The notes below the pieces were generated by a model that worked only from the letters and a program-made list of their open reading frames with translations, had not been told where the DNA came from and ran no database searches. Source: Ulva prolifera (lineage: Eukaryota > Chlorophyta > Ulvophyceae > Ulvales > Ulvaceae). From it: a DNA stretch of 64,000 nt. The position numbers and the translations under genes were made by a program. Location of the stretch: NCBI GenBank assembly GCA_023078555.1, contig CM041198.1, forward strand, positions 894,856-958,855. The letters are read 5' to 3'. Below, one piece after another: positions 12,678 through 23,003 of the stretch. Position 1 is the first letter of the stretch; each line of letters begins with the position of its first letter.

Positions 12678-12814
12678 CGTGGCAGATGCACTGCGCAGCC
12701 TGTCCCACCCGAAGCCTGACCCAAACCGCACCAGCGTTGATCATGATGGCCGCCCAATTACCTATGCCGTGCATCCGCCCCGCACCTTGCCTGCTGGGTG
12801 GAGCCGGCGCAAAG
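12678..12814 (+). CDS. Candidate isolated exon, plus strand
   Basis: An acceptor-like CCGCAG at 12672-12677 opens a frame reading SVADALRSLSHPKPDPNRTS, then DHDGRPITYAVHPPRTLPAG and WSRRK, closed by AAAG followed by GTAAGG, a strong donor at 12814/12815. The composition is more protein-like than the Pro-rich surroundings. No domain was recognised and the partner exons were not found. It may belong to the same plus-strand gene as the exon near 15205. Confidence 0.3.
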
Positions 12815-15204
12815 GTAAGGCCAACAGGGAATTGCGCTGAAGGGGTGGGCCGCCACGTCGGGAGAATGGCCTGTGAGGGGCGAGAGGTCTTCGGTATTCC
12901 TGTGCGTGCTGTGTGCATGCCTGGCACAATCATGAACTTTGTTGATGCTATAAGGTTGAGCCTGTCTGTGCTGCGCATGTGCCTCTAATTTTACTGTTGG
13001 CTGTGATGCTGCTTTGTGTGGGGTCGTTTTATGTTCCACTGTTGCGGTTCTGTCAGTGCTTTGCAGGCAATTCTTCTTACCTCATGACCCATAATTGTGC
13101 GTGAGCAGGTGAATATACTTCTCGAATTCAGGTATGAAGCAGCATAGCTTTGTTTGCAACAACACGTCCAGATCTCTTATTTTGCAAGAAACACCTGCTA
13201 ACATGAACATTGGCAACACTGAACCTGAAATGTGATTCATTGACACCACACACATTAGAGGCGACTCATGCGCTTCCGATGTCAGTTCAACAGACAGTTT
13301 TCTAACAGGATACCTGAACATGGTTGCGTATTTTTAGCGAACACTAGCTCATGTGTGGAGGGCCGGGATGATTGTATATGATAAGTGATGTTGAGGCTGG
13401 GTGGAACGATAGTGGTGTGCACCGTGCACAGCAGCATAGGCAACGTAGTGACACAGTGGCATCTAGCCACTGCTCCAAAGCTTGCTCGTTGCTGGAATGG
13501 TTGAAGACCACAACGGCATGTGTCTGTAATTATATGCCGCTCTCCAATGCTGCAGTTGCAAACGTAGGGTACCCATGAAACCACTGCTCGCACAAGGCCT
13601 TAGTCCACATGTTTACATGGAAGACTGTACTGTCCTGGACTTGACAGTGGCGGCATGGCCAGCTGCACTGACCGCATCTCAAGCAGTGACTGCATTGACC
13701 TCAGGGTGTTGACAGACGATAGCTTGAAGTGCGGAAGCTGTCGGCGCACTTTGACTTCAGGATCTTTGGTACCTTGCCGCCCGCAGCGTCCCCCCCCCTC
13801 CCTTGCCGACCAGGCGTCGGCAACATCCCCGCCCCTCCCTCGCCGACCGGGCGTCGGCTGCGACTCGGGCGCTTCGCTGGCCTGCGCGCACCGCCTCTTC
13901 CGCGTGACCCGGCGCTCGGACACATCCCGTGGGTGCTGGGCCTTGGGCGTGCTCTGTCCTGAGCGGGTCCGCGGATGACGCCGGTCAGGGCTGATATGTT
14001 TGGGTACAGGAGTGAAGTGGGGGACAGCTGCGGTAGGGGGAGTGGGTTGGGGTCTGGGGGCTGGGGGGAGGCCCGGCGGCTTGCGCATTGGGCCGGTGCC
14101 GGCCGGGCTGCCAGCTTGGGCCGCGCGGGCGGCGGGGTCGTATTGCGTGCAGGCGCGGGGGTGCGTGTGTTGGCGGCTGGAGCGGGGACGAACGTGTGGG
14201 TGTGGTGTGGGGGTATGTGGGTTTGTGTTCTGTGGGTTCCTGTCAGGCTGATGGGGCGCTGTGTGCGGGTGCTTGCTGTGACTGGGCCCTGAGTTCGGGC
14301 GAATTCGACGTGAATGCTACTCTCCTGCTGCGCGTAATTTGGGCTGTCCTTGTGCTTGCTCGTTGTCCTGGTGCTACCGGCCCCTCCAGCTTTGTCCTTG
14401 TAACACATACAAGAGTGCCTTTGGATGTGACCGCCGCTGATGGCACAAACTTAGCTTCCGGGCAGACCACTCGATACCCAAGATGCTCATCGCGATGCAT
14501 CGTCGCCCCATTGCCATACCATGCAGTCCTCGTCCAAACGCACAAACATGGGGTCATACCTACCACAAGTCACTGCAAACATAGAAAAAGCATGAAATAC
14601 ATTGTACTGTGTGTAGAAACAAACGATATTCGAGTTGCAAAGGGCAGCAGCAAGGTTGACACAGTCCTGTCCAGGACTTCTGTGTCGTCCGGTTGAGGAC
14701 GCAGGACTCGTGTGTAATCTCGAGTGGTCGTCAATCGTATGACCGGGTCGCGCATGCGCCGCCGGTGCACCACGTGGATACAGGCCGTTTTCTGCATTCC
14801 TCCCGGTCCCTCATGCGAGCTGCACATTCCACGGGGGCCTCGAGATGTTCGTGAAGTTGCAGACAGTGACGTAAAAGGTGCTGACGACGTGCACGCTCAT
14901 GGCGGATCGCGCCGATTCAGGACAGAGCTGCTGGCTACTGCGCCCTTGTGGCTACCGCCGGTGACTGCACCTGTCAGCGGTCAAGAAAGATGCGTACAGG
15001 TGAAGTCATGGACCCGAAACATTGTGCCATACTTCGCACACCACCTTCCGCATTATTTGTAGGTGGCGAGCCGAGCATTCCATGTGCAGGGCAGACCACA
15101 TGTAGTGATGCAGGAGCAGACAGCATCACTCTTGCTGGCGTCCCACCCAGATGTGAATTGTAGCTGTGACCTACGTCGTGATTGCATGGGCTTCTCATTC
15201 GCAG
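12815..15204. other. GC-rich low-complexity stretch, no resolved gene
   Basis: At 13780-14300 the sequence is strongly GC-rich. The minus strand there translates as Pro/Ala/Arg-rich (235 codons open at 13701-14408), the plus strand as Gly/Arg-rich. A minus-strand stretch near 14680-14800 (RDPVIRLTTTRDYTRVLRPQ) looks locally coding but could not be joined to anything. I could not decide whether this is one poorly conserved gene or non-coding. Confidence 0.25.
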
Positions 15205-15350
15205 GGCATGAGCTCCATCATGCAGCTTTTGAGCGGATTTCTGTTGAGAGGGCAAAACTTGCACATGGGATCAGGCATCTCCGGGGTGTGCAGCCACTGA
15301 TGAAAACCTTCTTGACAGCCCACATGATAAGGGAGGACAGACGCCAGCAA
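15205..15350 (+). CDS. Candidate exon, plus strand
   Basis: A TTCGCAG acceptor at 15198-15204 is followed by an open frame: HELHHAAFERISVERAKLAH, then GIRHLRGVQPLMKTFLTAHM, then IREDRRQQ, and a CAA|GTGCAT donor. The segment is helical and charged, with no frameshift or stop, and looks coding. No family recognised. A further plus-strand frame at about 15450-15605 may be its continuation. The gene would be convergent with the Lys-rich gene ending at 15754. Confidence 0.35.
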
Positions 15351-15753
15351 GTGCATAGTACATATATGCATGCGCCATGCATTCGAGGCGAGGGGGAAAT
15401 GGCTGGCGCTAAAGATCATCACAATGTGCCTCCAATCTGTGACCTGTGTTGCAATGGATCCGGACCCAAAATCCAACCCGTTAAGTTCAGAGTTGCCAAA
15501 CTTGGCTGATCACTATGCTGCAGCACCCTCTTGCTGCATCAAATCTGCGTATGGCATCGAATATAGGCAGAAGCGTGGCATCAACTTTGATGCACCTGTC
15601 CACCAGTGATGCCCACTTGAGCTGCAGCCACATGCCAACATCGACACAGGAAACAGGTTGCACAGAGCTTGACCCGAACAATGCTTGCGCAGATATGTTG
15701 ATCTACAAAGATAAACACGTAGGTGCAGCCACTGCACTTCAGGCCAAAGTGTA

Positions 15754-16618
15754 TCACTTTTTCTTCTTCTTCTTCCCCGGTTTTTTTCCTGCGGTCGTTG
15801 TCGGTTCGATTCCAAGGGCACGCAGTCGCATTTGCTCTTCTTCTCGTTTTCGTTTCTCGATCATCTTTTCCAAGTCATCATTATAAGTTTGTACATCTCT
15901 TCGAATATGATCTGCCGTTGTGCCCTGTTTTCAGAAATTGCTCAAAATGGGTTGGTGTGTGGCTGGAGGGGGCCCATGTGTGGGACGACTATACCATGTC
16001 ATTAAATCCATCACCCAGCCGTGCTCATCGGGAAAGGACTGCACCTTAGTGTACCCATGCGTTGGTTCATAGTCGACTGGCGCTTCTAGCCCGTTTTCAT
16101 ACTTGACCCACACCTTCATGCTTATATGCTCTTGCATACCACTCGTGACGAGTACATCAAGCATATACATTGCTCTTGTTCTCATATTGTGGACAGTGTC
16201 GTGTGAGGGTGCGAACCGACCTTTCCACCGCTGAGAGATGCCGCCTGCTCTGCTGTGGCGTACTTCACGCCACAGACGATTCCAGATATTCCTAAAGGAG
16301 TTTTGATTATTTCATTGACTGCCAGTGAAAAGCGATCCAAGTGCACTGCATCCGTGTAGATTGCTGGACCCTTCTGCGACACACACACCAGTACTGATAC
16401 CCCCACCAGTACTGATCCTAGCCACTGCAACAAGGCCAGACAAGGCTGGACGAGAAGAATGCAAAATTCGCTGGGGATTTCTTCACAGATTTCTTCAGCA
16501 AAAAGTCATAAAAATCCCCGCGGGAGGCCGTGTAGAGCATGTCCATGCTACCGTGGAGATGGACGGGTTAAGAAGCATTACAGACGATGATGTACCTTCT
16601 TCTTCGACTTTTTCGGCA
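15754..16618 (-). CDS. Small Lys-rich protein of unknown function
   Basis: Start exon 16618-16595 encodes MPKKSKKK and ends in a GTACAT donor. Clear later exons include about 16339-16222 (HLDRFSLAVNEIIKTPLGIS and VCGVKYATAEQAASLSGG), about 16108-16020 (VWVKYENGLEAPVDYEPTHG, then KVQSFPDEHGWV) and about 15921-15754 (ADHIRRDVQTYNDDLEKMIE, KRKREEEQMRLRALGIEP), ending in a Lys-only tail GKKPGKKKKKK before TGA. A coding-like stretch near 16545-16450 (MLYTASRGDFYDFLLKKS) probably lies between exons 1 and 3. The predicted product is about 200 residues, basic, with a C-terminal helix. The exons look well conserved in character, but I do not recognise the family. Confidence 0.55.
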
Positions 16619-17139
16619 TCCCGATCACAAATACAATGTTACGCCATACTGAACCTTTGTAAAGTAGAAAACGTGCCAGCGACGGAGACTGGCGGGGCAC
16701 GGCGTCGTGTCCGGCAATTCGTTGTGATGGACCAACCAGCGATGCAGCATGAAATGTCGCATGCGTTTTAAAGAGGATGGTCTGTCTTCTGAGGCATCCC
16801 GTCGCGGTTGCAGTCTGCACCATCGCGATGCCGCTCTCCGCGATTCCACCATGCATGTGTCTAGTGGTGCTTCGTGCGCAATTCGAACTCAACAGTCCTG
16901 GGCATGACGGACGCGGGCTTGCGCCGTTAGCTCACTGGATGTACCTTGGGGCTGGGCAGCTTTCTGTGGTGCAAGATTCACAGCGGTCCGCTGTTTTACT
17001 TTTCGTTCTGTTTCGGAGGTGGGCTGCTGTCTGTATTTTGTCGTTGTTGTAGGAGGATGCTTTCAACAAGCTTGATACGGAGTACTTAATCTGCAATCGT
17101 CATAGCTTTCTTGATCAGTTGCTCAAGCCCCCTGGAGCC

Positions 17140-20100
17140 ATGAGCTACCCGCCGGTGTGTCTTCGTTTTTGCTTGGGGACTTCACTTGTTGAAGCGATCG
17201 GCCGTGGCCATCATTGGTATCTGTCAGTATGTTTGTTTCTGCTACGTGGTCGCCGCAGACGGCCTTGATTCGTGGCATTCCTGGGCCATTGTGTGTCGCC
17301 GGCCTTTGACGGAGAACAGGTGGCCGATGGATGCAGCCCCCACGTCAAGACAATCGCGATCGATATGGAGATAGGAGAGGAGGAGGCTACGATCGCTACG
17401 ACGGCGGAGGGGGTTACGGTGGTGGTGGAGGAGCTGGTGGTGGCCATGGGGGACGTGGTGGGGATCGATATGGTGATAGAAGGGGGTACGGTGGTGGGTA
17501 TGGCGGCGGAGGAGGAGGGGGATACCGGGACCGGGGAGGTGGGAGGGACCGCGACTACCGCGGCGGTGGAGGCGGATATGGAGGAGGAGGAGGAGGTGGA
17601 GGTGGCGGGGGCTACGGTGGGGGCCACGGTGGCGGATACGACGGTATGTGCCCCTTCATAAAATCCGTACCAGGCAAGAAAGAAGTGCCGGTTAGGCGTC
17701 TGCACTGCTCATGCTGACTGCCAGCCTCCCCGCGCCCGAGCGCCAGCAATTGCCAATTCTGAGAGAAACCTGATTGACCTGGCTGCTTGCCCGAGCAACA
17801 CGAGCGATGCTGCGTGCGCAGGTTCGTACAGGTCTGCAGTAGCAGTCGAATTTGGTGCTAACTGGGGACACGTCGCTGCAGGGATGTGCAGTCGCACAGA
17901 ATGGCATCGTAGCGGTATACATCCACCTGTTCACAAATGTCCACATTTCCGCCAGCCTTACTTGAATCCATTGCACATGCTCACTCCACAGCCTCTTTCC
18001 TCATCAGAATGTGGTCTTCAGTGCCTCATGAGCACCTACGACGCAGCTGTGGCCTGCAAGCATGAAAAAACATTGAGTGGGGTTTCTGGCAGGCAGTGCC
18101 GTATGAACAGCGCACATGCAAGCTACAGCACCCAACCTGGCCCAACTCCTCTGAAGCAATGCTTCACCATGCAGCACGCAGAGGCCGCGAACGGGACCGG
18201 GAGCCGCCGCGGCAGCGGCCGCGCTCCCCATCAGACGACTTCTCCTCGGGCTCCCCAGAACCACGCGAGCGGCTGCGTACGACATGGTTCGATGTCACGC
18301 CAGAGATGGTGGCCCAGGGCCAGGGCGGCCGGAGCGAGGAGCAGGTGAAGGACATGATCCTGAATATGGCGGGAGAGCAGCTCCCTGTGGACAAGAGTGG
18401 CCTGCAGCTCACACAGGCGACCCGGCATGCGCGCCGAATCTACGTCGGTGGCTTGCCGCCGTCGGCAAATGAAGACCGCATCTCCAGTTTCTTCTCGTAT
18501 GCACTTGCAGCGGTGGGAGGTGCGCTGCTCATTGGTGGCATGTGGGGGAGAGAATAGTAAAGCATCTGGCATCAACCATATGATCGCATTGGACTGGTTG
18601 CACCAAGGACAAAGGCCCGTTCAGATAATGCGGCGAGCTTTACGCGTGACCATTCATTCATGCAATGTGTACCCCTTTCCAGTAGCCCAAGCCTGGCCAG
18701 GCCTGGGTGATGTCAGCATGCGTATAGGGCTGCAGCAGGCATGCATGTATGCGTCAGTTTCTGCTGACAACTGTCAGACTGATGCTCATTCTTCCCTATA
18801 ATGTGCGACATCCTGGTGCATGGACGCACTGTTTACCAAGGATTGCTTCAAGTTATGTGTCACATTCGCGGAAGGAGTCTCGCCGGTTTGCATATCATCT
18901 GACCTGACCATCCTGAGTCTTTCTGACATCACGTTCGATATGTGCAGGCAACACTGGTGGAGTCGGTAATGCAGTCGTGAATGTGTACATCAATTACGAA
19001 AAGAAGTTTGCATTCGTGGAGCTTCGGACTGTGGAAGAGGCATCAAACGCAATGGCGCTGGACGGGATCATGTTCGAGGGTGTGGCCGTGCGCATCCGCC
19101 GGCCGAATGACTACAATCCAGCCCATGCAGCGCGCCTGGGCCCTGGGAACCCAAATCCTACCCTCAACCTGGCGGCTGTGAACCTCACTCCTGGCGGCAT
19201 GGACTCGGAGGACCGGGTGCGTTGATGTGCCCACTCGTACTGGTCTCATACATCATACGTGCATGCTATTATGCAAGCACATACGCGAAACGGCACCCGT
19301 TTCCTAGATCAAACATTGCTTTGTCACTTCAATGAAAGAGGTACATGCCATGGTCACCTGGCTGACATGGAGAGGTTTGTGATCGACCAGTGCAACACCG
19401 CATGCTGCATGTCTTGCACGTTCGCTGATATTTTAAAAATTTTCAATCCGTGATCATCAACAAGTGCCTGACATCTGTCGTTGTGTACCTGGCTGTGTGT
19501 ATCACCACGGCCCTGAGGTGTCACTCATGACTTCAGCATTGTCCGTGGTTTCCATACGTGATCATGCCATGGCTCACATCAGTGCATCCACGGTCCAATT
19601 TCCTGATTACGCAGTGATCGTATACCATCCCTCGATCGATCTCATGCAATCATCTATGCCTGCGCACGCGAAACAGGCAAGAGCTGACATGCCAGCAAAC
19701 TGCAGATCTTCCTCGGAGGTCTACCGTACCACTTCGATGAAGGCCAGTGCCGGCAATTGCTGGAGCCATTCGGCGAGCTGCAATCGTTCGAGTTGGTGCG
19801 TGATCGTGAGAAGGGAGAGAGCAAGGGCTATGGCTTTGCTGTCTTTGCTGACAAGGCTGTCACAGAGAGCGCCATCGTTGGACTAAACGGACTCAGCATC
19901 GACGGCCGTGTGCTCACCTGCCGCAAGTGCGCCACCATTTCTGCCTTGTACCTACTGATTATGCTGTTGAAAGTCCGACCAAACCTTTGCTAGCGGGAGA
20001 ACAAGGCCGTGGGGGTGGCGTGATGCATCAGAACGTGTCATGCAGAGCTACCGAGGGTCATGGCGCTGGTGGATTTGGTCTCACAGCCGCTCAAGCAGGC

Positions 20101-20734
20101 GCAATGGGTGTCCCAGCTGCTGCTGCTGGGCCAGTTACTTCAACTTCTGGTGCTACACGGATCATCGTTCTGATTGGTTGCGTAACGCGAGAGGAGCTTC
20201 TGGATGATGAGTGCGCACCCACCTCAAACCAACCACGCATATGTTTGCGACAGGCTGTCTGCACAAGCTGCTCAGTCGCCACATTCTTGATGCCTGATAG
20301 CATCGTGAAAGTATCCTCAGGTCTATGAGAGATTCTGTGTGCACAGTGGCATACGTATCCCTTGACCTTTCGAACATCGCGATAGATGCCGAGACTACCG
20401 AGTCATGTGGGGCCACCGGTGTAGCAGCTTGTTGCAGTGTGCTCAGTGCTGTGACTTTGGTTTGACTTGCCTGTGCAGGCTCTATGCAGAGATCCAGGAA
20501 GACATGATGGCCGAGTCCCAGAAGCATGGGCGCTGCATCAATGTTGTAATTCCGCGACCCAAGGCAGACGGCGATGATGAGCCCCACACTGGCAAGGTTA
20601 TTATCGAATTCGAAGATGCGAATGTGGCGATGCGGGCTCGAAATGCCCTTCATGGTCGTAAGTTTGCTGGAAATGAGGTCGAGGCCACGTTCTTGCCTGA
20701 ACACCTCTATAGCAAGGGCGAATACGCGCTGTGA
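17140..20734 (+). CDS. U2AF65: U2 snRNP auxiliary factor large subunit (U2AF65)
   Basis: Splicing factor that binds the polypyrimidine tract at 3' splice sites. Exons: 17140-17158 (tentative), 17320-17643, 18175-18519, 18948-19216, 19706-19926, 20046-20210, 20479-20734; 1599 bases, 532 residues, in frame. RRM1 starts RRIYVGGLPP (RNP2) with KKFAFVEL as RNP1; the segment AVVNVYINYEKKFAFVEL is typical of plant-type U2AF65. RRM2 has IFLGGLPYHF and KGYGFAVF. RRM3 is the degenerate UHM type: ATRIIVLIGCVT, then ELYAEIQEDM, INVVIPRP and KVIIEFED, ending KGEYAL. A Trp in TTWFDVTPEM before RRM1 sits where the U2AF ligand motif binds the small subunit. Instead of an RS domain, 17331-17643 encodes a Gly/Tyr/Arg tract (GGGYDRYDGGGGYGGG); a short RERDREPPRQRPRSPS remnant follows. 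The start could instead be the ATG at 17331. Confidence 0.88.
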
Positions 20735-21168
20735 TGTGGGATGCACTGTGCCGGTGTGTGATGCACCCGGCTGCCACAAGGAGTGGTGGAAATGCTGCAA
20801 CTCCAAAACTGCCGTGGCAGAATTGGCAACTCTGATTTGTCATTCTTGCAGTACATGCTCGCAGTCTAGCAAAAGGCGAATTTGGAAGTGGTTAGTGCCG
20901 CGCTTTTACCTAGCCTTTCTGACGTCGCTGATCGTACTTTGATAAATTCACGTTTGCAGGCCAGGAAATTGCTTTCGTAACGTGAGCAATTGGTGTATCA
21001 CATGCAATCATCGGTAGTCTAGCAACAGCCGGGGCCATCAGACATGAAAAGGCAGTCACTGTGGCTGCTTGGCTGCGTGGAAATTATTCACGGATGGTTC
21101 AGATGCCTGCAGAAGATACATTCACTGCACATACGGTAGGGCACCCACAAATAGGGCCGGCAGCATAC
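20735..21168. other. 3' flank of U2AF65, no gene recognised
   Basis: Only short frames on both strands. It should include the U2AF65 3' untranslated region and possibly the 3' end of a convergent minus-strand gene whose exon is at 21169. Confidence 0.3.
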
Positions 21169-21275
21169 CTCAGAAATTTCGTACTCTATGCTGGACTGAA
21201 TGGTTTCTCCTGACGGTTGATCAGGTTCGGAACGCTGTTTAATGTCTGCATCAATTCCGCCCGACGGCTTGGGTA
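21169..21275 (-). CDS. Candidate exon, minus strand
   Basis: The minus strand reads LPKPSGGIDADIKQRSEPDQ followed by PSGETIQSSIEYEISE and then a GAG|GTATGC donor. The acidic, Pro/Ser-rich sequence and clean donor look like a true coding exon. No family recognised; the upstream acceptor is not certain and no partner exon was joined. Confidence 0.35.
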
Positions 21276-21433
21276 AGATGCATGACATGTTTGGTCTTTA
21301 CGCTTGACAGACGCAATGCAGTTCTGGTGCCTGCTGAGTGGGCAGTCTGTAACCGCAACCTTTTGCTCACGTCCGGAAGCAGGCGCCGCAGTGTTCAAAA
21401 TGCCATACATTACAGTGCATGCCATTCTTTCAG

Positions 21434-21589
21434 CTCAAGGACATTGATGACTTGATGGACTTTGACTATGGCTTTGGCCGCAATAGCTTTGTGTGTAGTG
21501 TTTTGCAGGATGGGCGATTCAGATATGCACCACCCCGGTGGCATGCTGTACTTTCACCTCTTCCTGTCATGACCTTGTCCCACGGATAA
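21434..21589 (+). CDS. Candidate exon, plus strand
   Basis: A strong acceptor (TTCTTTCAG) is followed by LKDIDDLMDFDYGFGRNSFV and CSVLQDGRFRYAPPRW before a stop at 21587. It may be a terminal exon or may be spliced on through one of several possible donors. It conflicts in strand with the candidate exon 160 bases to the left, so at least two genes, or one false exon, must be present here. Confidence 0.3.
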   Translation, partial: LKDIDDLMDFDYGFGRNSFVCSVLQDGRFRYAPPRWHAVLSPLPVMTLSHG

Positions 21590-23003
21590 ACTTGTTTACC
21601 TTGTGTAAGTCCCAGGGACATCAAATATGCCACTGTCGTCCAACACACCGAAAGCAACATACAGCAGTTTCAGTCACTACTTACAGAGCTGTTTCATACC
21701 TGCAAGTTCAATGCCCAGCCCCGCCGAATGAGTAACACATGCACAACAGGGTTCACCTGCTTTTGCTCGGTCGTCATACCCACAGCATCAGCTGTGATCC
21801 CAGCATTGTCTCTCACAGGACATGCTTGTGACTTCGAAGCTTGACATGCTGTCCCAGCGTACACGTGTGCTTCCGCATCTAACGGCTAAGGTTGTGCATG
21901 TTTCACCCAGCATGCCATGCACAACGCTGTGCGAACCAGTCATATCAAGCCACCGCATGGTGAAGGCCGAGATAAAATGACAGACAAATGACCAGCAATG
22001 TTGGGCTGACTCTACGGCATATCGTTACAGCATGTCAGATCCTTCTCTTCCGCCCGGAACGGCGGCATCATAGCTCACAACATATGCGCATATACACCCA
22101 GAGCCACTTCGTGACGCACTGGTCAGGGCAAGGCCCAGCCAGCGCAAACATGGTGTCAGCAGCAGACAATACGGGCGCCCACCAAATCTGTCTTGGAGAT
22201 CACACTCAAGGCAGCAGGAATCAACTTCTAAAACAAATAGCATAAAACCATGCTCAATGATACAGCAAATGCCCTCAGGATGCAGAGCACACAAATTCCT
22301 GTCGCCATCGCCACAATCTGCTGTTTCACCCAGCAAAATCACATAAATTTAATCAGGATGATATGATACATTGGTGACAAAAAGCGGACAGATGGCTGCA
22401 CAAGCCACCATGGACTTGCCTTTCCTCTGCAGCTGCTCGCGGCAATCAACGCAGCCTTCAGTTCTGGCCACCCCCCCTTTTGCACAAGTGAGCGGCAGGC
22501 CCGCTCTACGCCCTTCACCGCAGTGTCACGGTTCCACACTCACCCACCTGGCTGAAATATCTTCCTCTCCCTCGTGCGTCAAGGACACGACTTAAGCAGC
22601 ACGCCCTCAGACACAGATGACCACCGGAGAGGTCTCAACAACGCCTCAAAGTTCGCCTTCTCAGTTCACTGTACAGTGCAGGGCTCATCGGCACTGACGA
22701 CACACTGTACAGTCCGTATCCTCGGTAACCTCCGCCGCAAGCAATCTCAAAACCAACTCTTGTTCGACTCGCACCAATGCGTCACGTGCGGCACACATGC
22801 TGCTCACCACAGTACGTGTGGCTTCAAGGAACAGCCCCCGCCCCCCCCCCCCCCACCTGTCTTGCCCAGCCCCAGACGCTGCACACAGTCTAGCTCGTGT
22901 ACTAGCGCTCACCTGACAAACACAGCGTGGCAACCTGAAGTCATACCACGCATGATTCTGCCAAAAGACGTGCGTAACCAAAACAAACAGGCTGAATAAA
23001 GCC
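21590..23003. other. Unresolved stretch between candidate exons and the AP2-like gene
   Basis: No domain recognised in short frames on either strand. A minus-strand segment near 22560 ends in a strong CAG|GTGGGTGAG donor-like sequence. A C-tract lies near 22840-22857. Confidence 0.25.

Noticed and set aside
13701..14408. 235-codon Pro/Arg-rich minus-strand frame as a gene
   Set aside because: Open frame is explained by very high GC content; low complexity, no domain, no splice partner.
17272..17661. 129-codon frame rich in Val/Glu/Thr overlapping the U2AF65 Gly-rich exon
   Set aside because: It is the shifted reading of the Gly/Arg tract; only the Gly/Arg frame joins in phase to the next U2AF65 exon.
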